A stretch of DNA of 7,945 bases. Source: Accumulibacter sp. (GTDB taxonomy: Bacteria; Pseudomonadota; Gammaproteobacteria; Burkholderiales; Rhodocyclaceae). The first letter of the stretch is position 1. Each line of letters starts with the position of its first letter. Under the pieces are notes generated by a model. That model saw only the letters and a list, made by a program, of their open reading frames with translations. It was not told where the DNA came from and searched no databases. This document shows positions 1-5,924 of the stretch, piece by piece. The position numbers and the translations under genes were made by a program. Where the stretch lies: the NCBI GenBank assembly GCA_003538495.1, contig DPSD01000260.1:431-8375 (forward strand). Direction: 5' to 3'.

Positions 1-344
1 AAATGCAGGCCTCGGCCGAGCGCGAGCGCAAGGCGATGGTCACCCGTGCCGAAGGCGAAAAGCAGTCGATGATCCTGACCGCCGAAGCACGCCTGGAATC
101 GGCCAAGCGCGACGCGGTGGCGCAGGTCACCCTCGCCGAGGCTTCGTCGCAGGCGATCAGGAAGGTCAACAGCGCCTTTGGCGACAACGAACTGCCGATG
201 CTCTACCTGCTCGGCGAGAAGTACATCAGCAGTCTGGGCAGGATCGCCGAATCCGACAACGCCAAACTGGTGCTCCTGCCTGCCGACCTGCAAAGCACCC
301 TGCGAGGGTTATTCCAGCGGGTCAACAAGACCGGCCCGGCCTAG
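1..344 (+). CDS. SPFH/band-7 domain protein (paraslipin/QmcA-like), C-terminal part
   Basis: Only the last 114 or so residues are present; the reading frame (codons from base 3) is open to the left edge, so the ATG at base 3 is very likely an internal Met. What remains starts with a charged, Ala/Glu/Lys/Arg-rich helix (AERERKAMVTRAEGEKQSM, then repeated EA and AK pairs), the coiled coil that follows the SPFH domain in stomatin-like proteins. It continues with a hydrophobic stretch (LPMLYLLGEKYISSLGRIA) and the ending AKLVLLPADLQSTLRGLF, typical of paraslipins, where the C-terminal region helps oligomerisation. These proteins are membrane-anchored scaffolds, often paired with an NfeD-type membrane protein. 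The SPFH domain and membrane anchor lie outside the window, so family level is secure but the exact subgroup is not. Next gene starts 30 nt downstream on the same strand. Confidence 0.88.
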   Translation, partial: MQASAERERKAMVTRAEGEKQSMILTAEARLESAKRDAVAQVTLAEASSQAIRKVNSAFGDNELPMLYLLGEKYISSLGRIAESDNAKLVLLPADLQSTLRGLFQRVNKTGPA

Positions 345-374
345 CCCTGACCCGACCGAGAGAGGCAATAGGCA

Positions 375-527
375 ATGAGCGCAGGCTGGATCGTTTTTGG
401 CGTCTGCATCGTCTTCGTTCTCGGTGCCGCGTTGCCGCTGATCCGCGATCGGGGCGCCGGCAGGACGCCGCCCTTGCCGCGCAAGGAAACCCTGCACGAC
501 TGGCGCAACGAAAAGCGGGACGAGTAG
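375..527 (+). CDS. Small single-pass membrane protein, 50 aa, unknown function
   Basis: A 50-codon frame begins at ATG 375, preceded by a strong Shine-Dalgarno stretch GAGAGAGG at 358-365 with 9 nt spacing, and ends with TAG at 525-527. Residues 5-23 form one hydrophobic segment (WIVFGVCIVFVLGAALPLI), followed by a basic, Pro-containing stretch (RDRGAGRTPPLPRK) and a charged tail ending WRNEKRDE. The positive charges after the segment predict an N-out, C-in orientation with a short cytoplasmic tail. It lies 30 nt after the SPFH gene on the same strand and is probably co-transcribed with it, suggesting an accessory membrane partner; this is inference from position only. I do not recognise a named family. 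The RBS, membrane segment and operon-like position make it more credible than a chance ORF. Confidence 0.68.
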   Translation: MSAGWIVFGVCIVFVLGAALPLIRDRGAGRTPPLPRKETLHDWRNEKRDE

Positions 528-550
528 CCCAGTAGCCCGCGGCCCGGAAA

Positions 551-1585
551 TCAGTCCACGCGTGGACTATCCATCCGCCGCGCCGGGACCTTCGGCCAGC
601 TGTTGCCGATCAGTCCGCAGCGCGCCGCAAGGTCGGCCGCGTCGTCGAGCAGACTGGCCCGGCGCGAACGGATTCCGGGCCAGGCCAGCGGATCGACGCC
701 GAATCCCAGACCGTACGGATTGCCCCGCAAGGTGCCGTAAATCTCCATGCGCACCGTCTTGCGCGACGACGGGGTACGCGCGTGGAAGCCGTGTGTGTCC
801 GCCACCACCAGCGTATTGGCCGGCACCGCGACCTTCATCGCCGGCCCCAGACCGAGGCCTTCGAGGTCTTCAGGCGGCATCCTGAACGATCCGCGCGCGT
901 GGTAGACGTTCCCGGACGACGCTGCCTGCAGCGACTGCTGGTACTCCCACGCCCGCATCCGCTCGGTCAGCCGGTGCGATCCCGGCACGTAGGCGAAAGG
1001 CCCGTCATCCTCACCGACATCCTGCAGGAACAGCCAGGCCTTGGCGATCGAGTGAAAGGTGTCCCGGTGCAACACTGTCTGCGGATCCTGCCCGCCACGG
1101 TCCGGATCGACGATGATGATCTGCAGGTACATCAGCGGCACCGCGTCGTGCGCCGCGACATAGCGCATCAGCCGATCCAGGCGTGGATCATTGGCGGCGG
1201 CGACACAGTGCGGCAGCTGCCCGGCATCGGCGAGGTCGAGTGTTACCCGCCGGGTGACCGCGCGACCCTGGCGCATCTGACGCACTTGCGAGACATGCGC
1301 CGACGCCTCGGCGCGCACCCGCGCAAACAGCTCGGCCGGCAGGAAGTCGCGCTTGACCACGAAACCGTCGCGCGCATAGGCGGCACGATCGTCGGCCGAA
1401 AGTGACTCCACCCACCTTGCCCGACGAGTCCAGGCGGTCCGGTCTGCCAGGGCGACGCGTTGCCGATGCAGGCCCCACTGGTTGAGCCGCCGCGAGCCGA
1501 TCAGCGGGTTGTGCACAAAGGACTTGGTCTTGCCCGCCAGGGCCAGCAGGTGCCATGGCATTTTCAGTACGTCGATGGCTTTCAT
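551..1585 (-). CDS. Phytanoyl-CoA dioxygenase (PhyH) family Fe(II)/2-oxoglutarate oxygenase
   Basis: 344 residues. PhyH-family enzymes hydroxylate a substrate while splitting 2-oxoglutarate to succinate and CO2, using Fe(II) held by a His-x-Asp...His triad. Here the metal site is readable: H173-R174-D175 in VLHRDTFHS, distal H268 in GFHART, and R279 eleven residues later, the spacing expected for the 2-oxoglutarate-binding Arg. GPFAYVPGSHR (about 195-207) is the family's conserved strand between them. Residues 1-60 form a basic N-terminal extension (NPLIGSRRLNQWGLH) seen in a subset of bacterial members; no signal peptide is obvious, so it is probably cytoplasmic. The ATG at 1583-1585 overlaps the stop of the upstream HIT gene as ATGA, and no strong Shine-Dalgarno is seen, so translation is probably coupled. 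The frame is open much further upstream, but that part lies over the HIT gene and is not coding. The substrate cannot be read from sequence. Confidence 0.87.
   Translation of the reverse strand: MKAIDVLKMPWHLLALAGKTKSFVHNPLIGSRRLNQWGLHRQRVALADRTAWTRRARWVESLSADDRAAYARDGFVVKRDFLPAELFARVRAEASAHVSQVRQMRQGRAVTRRVTLDLADAGQLPHCVAAANDPRLDRLMRYVAAHDAVPLMYLQIIIVDPDRGGQDPQTVLHRDTFHSIAKAWLFLQDVGEDDGPFAYVPGSHRLTERMRAWEYQQSLQAASSGNVYHARGSFRMPPEDLEGLGLGPAMKVAVPANTLVVADTHGFHARTPSSRKTVRMEIYGTLRGNPYGLGFGVDPLAWPGIRSRRASLLDDAADLAARCGLIGNSWPKVPARRMDSPRVD
553..568. repeat. 16-bp perfect palindrome at the 3' end of the dioxygenase gene
   Basis: AGTCCACGCGTGGACT reads the same on both strands. It covers the last codons of the minus-strand dioxygenase gene (its TGA is at 551-553) and lies about 25 nt after the stop of the plus-strand small membrane protein, so it sits where two convergent transcripts end. 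On the minus strand it is followed by GATTTCC, only a weak T-run; on the plus strand there is no T-run. It may act as a simple transcript-end hairpin or be a by-product of coding sequence. Confidence 0.4.
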
Positions 1586-2025
1586 GCCAGGCGCAGCGCC
1601 TCGCGGATCTCGGTCAGGACGCCGTCCAGGTCGGCGTGCTGGTTTTCCGCGAGCGCCGGAAACCCCGGCCAACCCGGGTCCAGCCACTCCCGACCGGCGA
1701 ACTGGCGAACGCCCTCGTAGCGGGGGATGACGTGAAAATGGACATGGTGATCGACCATCATCAGCATCAGATAATTGATGATCTGGTAGCCGAAAGCCTC
1801 CTTGACGGCCTTCTCCATGGCCCCGACCAGTTCGGCCAGCTCGCTCATCTCGACGGCCGTGACGTCTGAAAAACGAGCTGCATGGCGATTCAGCGACAAC
1901 ACCCCGGCACCGAGGGTCGGCTGGGCGGGCCTTACCGACCACGACCAGGCCGGTGTCGCGGCGACCAGCAGTTGGTCCACCTGAAACTTGGTGCGAAATT
2001 CGGCCAGCATCCTGGACTCGTCCAT
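1582..2025 (-). CDS. HIT (histidine triad) family protein
   Basis: 147 residues. HIT proteins are nucleotide hydrolases or transferases that cut phosphoanhydride or phosphoramidate bonds of nucleotides (Ap4A, AMP-NH2, ADP-type substrates) via a covalent nucleotidyl-His intermediate. The signature H-x-H-x-H is seen as H94-V-H96-F-H98-V-I-P-R-Y, H96 being the expected nucleophile. The N-terminal half carries LSLNRHAARFSDVTAVEMSEL, matching the usual 'rH..~~~~L~~~E..~L' region before the active site. Start chosen at ATG 2023-2025 because GGGAGAA lies 5 nt upstream (2031-2037) and the protein then has normal HIT length; the longer frame to 2244 adds a non-homologous Arg/Leu-rich stretch in the divergent promoter region. 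First gene of a two-gene operon with the dioxygenase (4-nt overlap). Which HIT branch it belongs to is not clear. Confidence 0.88.
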   Translation of the reverse strand: MDESRMLAEFRTKFQVDQLLVAATPAWSWSVRPAQPTLGAGVLSLNRHAARFSDVTAVEMSELAELVGAMEKAVKEAFGYQIINYLMLMMVDHHVHFHVIPRYEGVRQFAGREWLDPGWPGFPALAENQHADLDGVLTEIREALRLA

Positions 2026-2041
2026 TTCTGTTCTCCCATCG

Positions 2042-2070
2042 AATGTACAGCAGTCGCCCGCGCGAGCGAA
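2042..2070 (-). promoter_or_regulatory. Weak candidate sigma-70 promoter for the HIT/dioxygenase operon
   Basis: Read on the minus strand, TTCGCT (2065-2070) and TACATT (2042-2047) are separated by 17 bp, and the -10-like element is about 16 bp before the ATG, so the leader would be very short. Match to TTGACA/TATAAT is poor at the -35 (3 of 6) and fair at the -10 (4 of 6). The 203-bp divergent spacer (2026-2228) must hold promoters for both flanking operons, but I see no convincing sigma-70 site for the plus-strand side. Confidence 0.2.
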
Positions 2071-2228
2071 CTGCCGGCGCAGCGGCGCGGTGGCTTGTGG
2101 CAAGATGACACCCGGTGAAGGTAGCACAATGCGCCGCCCATTGGCCGCCGCCGCTGGCTTCTTCGGGGCGGGCAGCAGCGATACGATAAGATTGGTGAAA
2201 AGGCGAAAAGCTCCAGGGAGGAGACGAA

Positions 2229-3116
2229 ATGACCGACGCCGCACTGACCGACGCCGCCCGCATTCTCGACGGCAGCCCGGTCCCGACCTTCGTCATCGAC
2301 GCCAGCAAGGTCGTCGTCTATTGGAATGGCGCTCTGGCGCGCATGTCCGGCGTCCCGGCAGCGGAAGTGCTCGGCACGCAGCAGCAGTGGCGAGCCTTTT
2401 ATCCGGAACCACGGCCGGTGTTGGCCGACCTGGTGGTAGAAGGCGCCGCGCGCAGCGTGATCGAGGAATTCTATCGCGGCAAGTACCGTCCGGCGGCCCA
2501 TTGCCCGGGTGGCTGGGAAGCCGAGGATTTTTTCCCGACCTTTGGTCGGCAGGGGCGTTGGCTGGCCTTCTCCGCGGCGCCGATCGCAAACGCGCAGGGC
2601 AGCATCGTCGGTTGCGTCGAGACCCTGCAGGACATCAGCGGGCGCAAGGAAGCCGAGATCTCGCGCCGAGAAGCGGTACGCCAGCTCGGCGAGATGGTCG
2701 CCGGCAGCCCGGTCGCCACCTTCGTCGTCGACGCGCAGTGCCGGGTCACCCACTGGAACCGCGCCTGCGAAGCGCTGACCGGTTTCTCGGCGGCGGAAAT
2801 GATCGGCAAGAGTGAAACATGGCGCGCTTTCTACCGCCATGAAACACGGCGCGGAGTGCTCGCCGAGATGATCGTGCGCGGAGCGCCCGGGGAAGAAGTC
2901 GCCGACCGCTACGCCGACCGCGCCAGGCCTTCGGCGCTGGTGGCCAATGCCTTCGAAGCACGCGATTTCTTCCCGGGCTTCGGGCCGCGCGGCAAGTGGC
3001 TGCATTTCATGGCCGCGCCGCTGCACGATATCCACGGCAAGGTGGTTGGCGCCATCGAAACCCTGGTCGATCTGGGCGAAGCATTGCCGGCGGCAAACTC
3101 GAACGCCCTGCTCTGA
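2229..3116 (+). CDS. Tandem PAS-domain sensor protein without output domain
   Basis: 295 residues made of two homologous PAS domains: about 5-134 and about 157-287, joined by a short charged helix (GRKEAEISRREAVRQLGEM). Both copies share the same landmarks: GSPV-x-TFV-(I/V)-DA, W-N near the start of the fold, W-R-AFY in the middle, (E/R)DFFP-x-FG-x-x-G-(R/K)-W and a closing strand (GCVETLQD / GAIETLVD). PAS domains bind cofactors or small molecules, or mediate signalling contacts. No kinase, GGDEF, EAL, HTH or other output domain follows; the protein ends about ten residues after PAS2. No membrane segment or signal peptide is seen, so it is cytoplasmic. ATG 2229 has a strong RBS (AGGGAGGAGA, 2215-2224). 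The acetyltransferase gene begins 13 nt after its stop, so the two are almost certainly one transcript; it may modulate that enzyme (inference). The ligand is unknown. Confidence 0.88.
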   Translation: MTDAALTDAARILDGSPVPTFVIDASKVVVYWNGALARMSGVPAAEVLGTQQQWRAFYPEPRPVLADLVVEGAARSVIEEFYRGKYRPAAHCPGGWEAEDFFPTFGRQGRWLAFSAAPIANAQGSIVGCVETLQDISGRKEAEISRREAVRQLGEMVAGSPVATFVVDAQCRVTHWNRACEALTGFSAAEMIGKSETWRAFYRHETRRGVLAEMIVRGAPGEEVADRYADRARPSALVANAFEARDFFPGFGPRGKWLHFMAAPLHDIHGKVVGAIETLVDLGEALPAANSNALL

Positions 3117-3129
3117 GGGGCACGCATCG

Positions 3130-5781
3130 ATGGCACAGTATCGAACGCCGCTGCAGCCCTTTCTCGCACCCGTCGGCGCGGTCCTCTTCGGCGCCAGCCA
3201 GGAGCCTGGCAGCCTGGGCCACGGGCTGCTGCTCAACCTGCGCAGTGGCGCGCTGGCCAGGCGGCTGCATATCGTCTCGGAAAGGCACTCCGAGATCGAT
3301 GGCATGGCCTGCCATCGATCGCTGTCACAGATTCAGGCACCGCTCTCGCTGGCGCTGATCGCCACCCCGGCGCCAACCGTTCCCGGAATCGTCGACCACT
3401 GCGGGCGCCGCGGCATCCATGCCGCCGTCGTCTTCTCCGGCGGCCTGCGGCCGGCCACCGCCGCTGGCGCACGACTCAGAGAGCTGGCCGCACGCAACAA
3501 GGTCCGCCTCTTCGGCCCGCAGGCGCTGGGTTACATCGTGCCGCATGCCGGCCTCAACCTGACTCCGGTCACGCAAGCGGTTCCCGCCGGCAACCTGGCG
3601 CTGGTCTCGCAATCGGCCGCCGTGTGCGCCAACATCCTCGACTGGAGCCACAACGACGAATTCGGCTTTTCGGCCATTTTTGCGCCAGGCGAGTCCGACG
3701 ACCTGGAGTTGCCTGCCATACTCGACTACCTGGCCGGCGACCCGCACACCGAAAGCATCCTGCTCTACCTCGAAGGCCTGCGCGACGCGCGCGGATTCCT
3801 GACTTCGGTGCGTGCGGCCGCCAGCATCAAGCCGGTGATCGCGGTCAAGGCCGGCAAGAGCGCGACGTCGGCACGCATTGCCGAAGCACATAGTGGCGTC
3901 CGGGTCGACCGCGACGACGCTTTCGACGCCGCGCTGCGCCGCGCCGGCGTTCTCCGGGTCCGCGCTCTCGGCGACATGTTCTCGGCCGCCCGCGCGCTGA
4001 CCACGCCCCGCAAGCCGCGCAGCAATCGCCTGGCGATCGTCAGCAACGGCGGCGGGCCGGCGGTGATGGCCCTCGACCAGGCAGAACAGCTGGCGATTAC
4101 CCTGGCGCAGCTCGCCCCGCCAACCGAGGACCGCCTGCGCCAGCTGGTGCCGGGCAGCTGGTCGGCCGGCAACCCGGTCGATGTGCTGTTCGACACCGGT
4201 CCGAAACGCTTTGTCGAGGCCATCACCACCTGTCTCGACGACCCCGGCGTCGACGCTGTCCTGGCCATCCTGACGCCCAATGTCTATGTCGATCCGCTGG
4301 CCGTCGCGCAGGCGACGATCGGTGCTGTCGAGCAGGCCGTCAAACCGGTGTTCACCTGCTGGCTGGGCGAAGTGAATGCGCGCAGCTCGCGAGCCGCTTT
4401 CGCCAGGGCCCGCTTCCCGACTTTCCGGACGCCTGAAAACGCCGTATCGGCTTTTGCCTTCATGGTGAACTGGGTCCGCAATCAGGCAATGCTGCTCGAA
4501 ATGCCGCCGGCCCTCTCGTCGTACGTCGCTCCCGATGTCGCTGCGGCACGCGCAATCATCGACGGCGCGCTCGCCGAGCAGCGGCTGGCGCTGACGCTGC
4601 CCGAAGCAAAAGGGGTCCTGGCGGCCTTCCACATCCCGGTATCGCAAACGGTGCTGGCGACCTCGCCGACCGCAGCGGTGCATATCGCCGACCGCCTGGG
4701 CTATCCGCTGGCGATGAAGCCGGCGCTAGCCGCGGGTACGCCGAAGGCCGCGGGCAGCGTTCGCCTGCAACTGCGCTCGGCGCCGGAGGTGGCGCTTGCT
4801 TTCCGCGAATTGACTGCCTCCGGCAACGCGCCCGACGGCGTGCTGATCGAGCCGCAGGTGTCCAAACCCGAAGGTCGCTGGCTGTCCATCGGCATCCGCC
4901 AGGACCGCCTGTTCGGTCCGGTCATCTCGCTATCCGAAAGCGGCATCGCGCCGGTGATCTACGACGCCCGCGCGGTCGCCCTGCCGCCCCTGAACACCCG
5001 CCTGATCGACGCCTTGCTCGACACACCGTACGTCGCCCGACTGCTCGGCGCGGTACCAGGCAAGCCGGCGGTGGCTGCAGAACCGCTGCGCCGGATCCTG
5101 CTGCGAACTTCGGAAATGGCCAGCGAACTGCCCTGGCTGCACAGCCTGGAGATCAGTTCGCTGATCGCCGACAGCGCCGGCGCGGTCGCGGTCGACGTCG
5201 CCATCGCCGTCCAGCCGCTGCCGGAGGAACGAGAGCGCTACGGCCATATGGCGATCTGCCCCTACCCGGCGCAGCTTGAATCGGACGCCACGCTCAAGGA
5301 CGGCAGCCGCTGCACGCTGCGCCCGATACGCCCGGAGGACACCGCGGCGCTGCAGGACTTCGTGCGTCATCTGTCGGCGCACAGCAAGCGCCTGCGCTTC
5401 TTTTCGGCCCTCAGCGAACTACCCATGCACCAGCTGGCCCGCTACGCCCACATCGACTACGGACGCGACATGGTGATCGTCGCCACCGGCGAACGCAACG
5501 GGAACGCGGTGGTTCTCGGCGAAGCGCGCTACTCGATCCTGCCCGACGGCAAGAGCGGCGAGTTCGCCGTGGTGATCGCCGACGAGATGGTCGGCAAGGG
5601 CCTCGGGGCACGCCTGATGAACCGCCTGGTCGATGCCGCGCGCGAGCACGGCCTGTCGCTCCTGCGCGGCGAAGTACTGGCAAGCAACGAGCCGACGCTC
5701 CGGCTGCTGGAAGCGCTGGGCTTCACGGTCAATCTGACCGACGACCACACGCTCGTCGAGGTCAGTCAGCGGTTGCGCTAG
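3130..5781 (+). CDS. patZ: PatZ/Pat-type protein lysine acetyltransferase (acyl-CoA synthetase-like body + GNAT)
   Basis: 883 residues, about the size of E. coli PatZ (YfiQ). Enzymes of this type move the acetyl group of acetyl-CoA onto lysines of target proteins, classically switching off acetyl-CoA synthetase (Acs). Order of domains: CoA-binding Rossmann-like fold (about 10-130, G21-A-S23); succinyl-CoA-ligase-like domains (about 150-460), with LVSQSAAVCANILDWS from 158, ILLYLEGLRDAR and SNGGGPA from 305, closely resembling E. coli PatZ; ATP-grasp-like region (about 480-700); GNAT domain (about 722-883). In GNAT, E811 of GEFAVV aligns with the catalytic Glu of Salmonella Pat, and GKGLGARL (822-829) is the acetyl-CoA pyrophosphate loop. 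Unusual: His254 (AEAHSG) is kept at the phosphohistidine position, while the ATP-grasp motifs look degraded. Start ATG 3130 has GAGGGG at 3115-3120; the open frame upstream overlaps the PAS gene and lacks homology. No acs gene is in view. Confidence 0.9.
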   Translation: MAQYRTPLQPFLAPVGAVLFGASQEPGSLGHGLLLNLRSGALARRLHIVSERHSEIDGMACHRSLSQIQAPLSLALIATPAPTVPGIVDHCGRRGIHAAVVFSGGLRPATAAGARLRELAARNKVRLFGPQALGYIVPHAGLNLTPVTQAVPAGNLALVSQSAAVCANILDWSHNDEFGFSAIFAPGESDDLELPAILDYLAGDPHTESILLYLEGLRDARGFLTSVRAAASIKPVIAVKAGKSATSARIAEAHSGVRVDRDDAFDAALRRAGVLRVRALGDMFSAARALTTPRKPRSNRLAIVSNGGGPAVMALDQAEQLAITLAQLAPPTEDRLRQLVPGSWSAGNPVDVLFDTGPKRFVEAITTCLDDPGVDAVLAILTPNVYVDPLAVAQATIGAVEQAVKPVFTCWLGEVNARSSRAAFARARFPTFRTPENAVSAFAFMVNWVRNQAMLLEMPPALSSYVAPDVAAARAIIDGALAEQRLALTLPEAKGVLAAFHIPVSQTVLATSPTAAVHIADRLGYPLAMKPALAAGTPKAAGSVRLQLRSAPEVALAFRELTASGNAPDGVLIEPQVSKPEGRWLSIGIRQDRLFGPVISLSESGIAPVIYDARAVALPPLNTRLIDALLDTPYVARLLGAVPGKPAVAAEPLRRILLRTSEMASELPWLHSLEISSLIADSAGAVAVDVAIAVQPLPEERERYGHMAICPYPAQLESDATLKDGSRCTLRPIRPEDTAALQDFVRHLSAHSKRLRFFSALSELPMHQLARYAHIDYGRDMVIVATGERNGNAVVLGEARYSILPDGKSGEFAVVIADEMVGKGLGARLMNRLVDAAREHGLSLLRGEVLASNEPTLRLLEALGFTVNLTDDHTLVEVSQRLR

Positions 5782-5785
5782 CGCA
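5774..5785. repeat. 12-bp palindrome over the patZ stop codon
   Basis: TGCGCTAGCGCA is a perfect palindrome whose centre includes the TAG stop of patZ (5779-5781). Flanking GG and CC extend the symmetry imperfectly. It lies about 98 bp upstream of the transcription start predicted from the sigma-54-like element at 5852-5867, a typical distance for an enhancer-binding-protein site. It may equally be a chance result of coding sequence plus stop. Confidence 0.3.
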
Positions 5786-5851
5786 CCTGCTGACGCACGC
5801 CAGCTGCGCCGCGCGCGCTCGGGGCGTTGGTGCACAGTGATGACCGACTCG

Positions 5852-5867
5852 TGGCAAACTGGTGGCA
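5852..5867 (+). promoter_or_regulatory. Candidate sigma-54 (-24/-12) promoter for the patatin-like gene
   Basis: TGGCAAACTGGTGGCA fits the sigma-54 pattern TGGCACG-N4-TTGCW at 9 of 12 defined positions, and has the required GG (5853-5854), exact 10-bp spacer, and GC (5865-5866). It is built from an 11-bp tandem direct repeat of GTGGCAAACT (5851-5860 and 5862-5871). If the C at 5866 is position -12, transcription would begin near 5878, just before the stem-loop at 5879-5900 and 47 nt ahead of the patatin ATG. Such promoters need an ATP-dependent activator bound upstream. The mismatches at the -24 CG and one -12 T lower certainty; the tandem repeat could instead be an operator. Confidence 0.42.
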
Positions 5868-5878
5868 AACTCGCTCAC

Positions 5879-5900
5879 GGTGCTGGCGCCCGCCAGCACC
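5879..5900 (+). promoter_or_regulatory. Perfect 10-bp stem-loop in the leader of the patatin-like gene
   Basis: Arms GGTGCTGGCG (5879-5888) and CGCCAGCACC (5891-5900) are exact reverse complements around CC, giving a 9-bp stem with a 4-nt loop. It ends 11 nt before the Shine-Dalgarno GGGAGGT (5912-5918). No T-run follows, so it is not a standard intrinsic terminator for patZ. It could stabilise the 5' end of the patatin mRNA or serve as a Rho-independent-like end without U-tract. Confidence 0.5.
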
Positions 5901-5924
5901 TCACCAATCCCGGGAGGTAAAACG

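Noticed and set aside
2097..2104. GTGGCAA-like word upstream of the PAS gene, similar to the repeat before the patatin gene
   Set aside because: The same short word occurs elsewhere in the window (near 7574 and 7863) and here lacks the GG-N10-GC spacing, so it is probably chance.
1586..2308. Upstream extension of the dioxygenase frame to a 585-residue minus-strand ORF
   Set aside because: The extension lies over the HIT gene and the divergent spacer, has low-complexity Arg/Gly/Pro composition, and homology begins only at the ATG at 1585.
2947..3129. N-terminal extension of the acetyltransferase frame
   Set aside because: It overlaps the second PAS domain in another frame; the ATG at 3130 has a good RBS and matches the start of PatZ homologues.
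1932..3305. Long minus-strand ORF opposite the PAS gene
   Set aside because: It has Arg/Ala-rich composition without a family motif, and the opposite strand holds two convincing PAS domains with a strong RBS. High GC makes long antisense frames common.
3325..4683. 452-codon minus-strand ORF opposite patZ
   Set aside because: Shadow frame of patZ; composition is Arg/Gly/Asp-rich with no recognisable domain.
5862..5924. Earlier ATG for the patatin-like protein
   Set aside because: No RBS, and it would place the sigma-54-like element and stem-loop inside the gene; ATG 5925 has GGGAGGT and begins at the conserved first strand.
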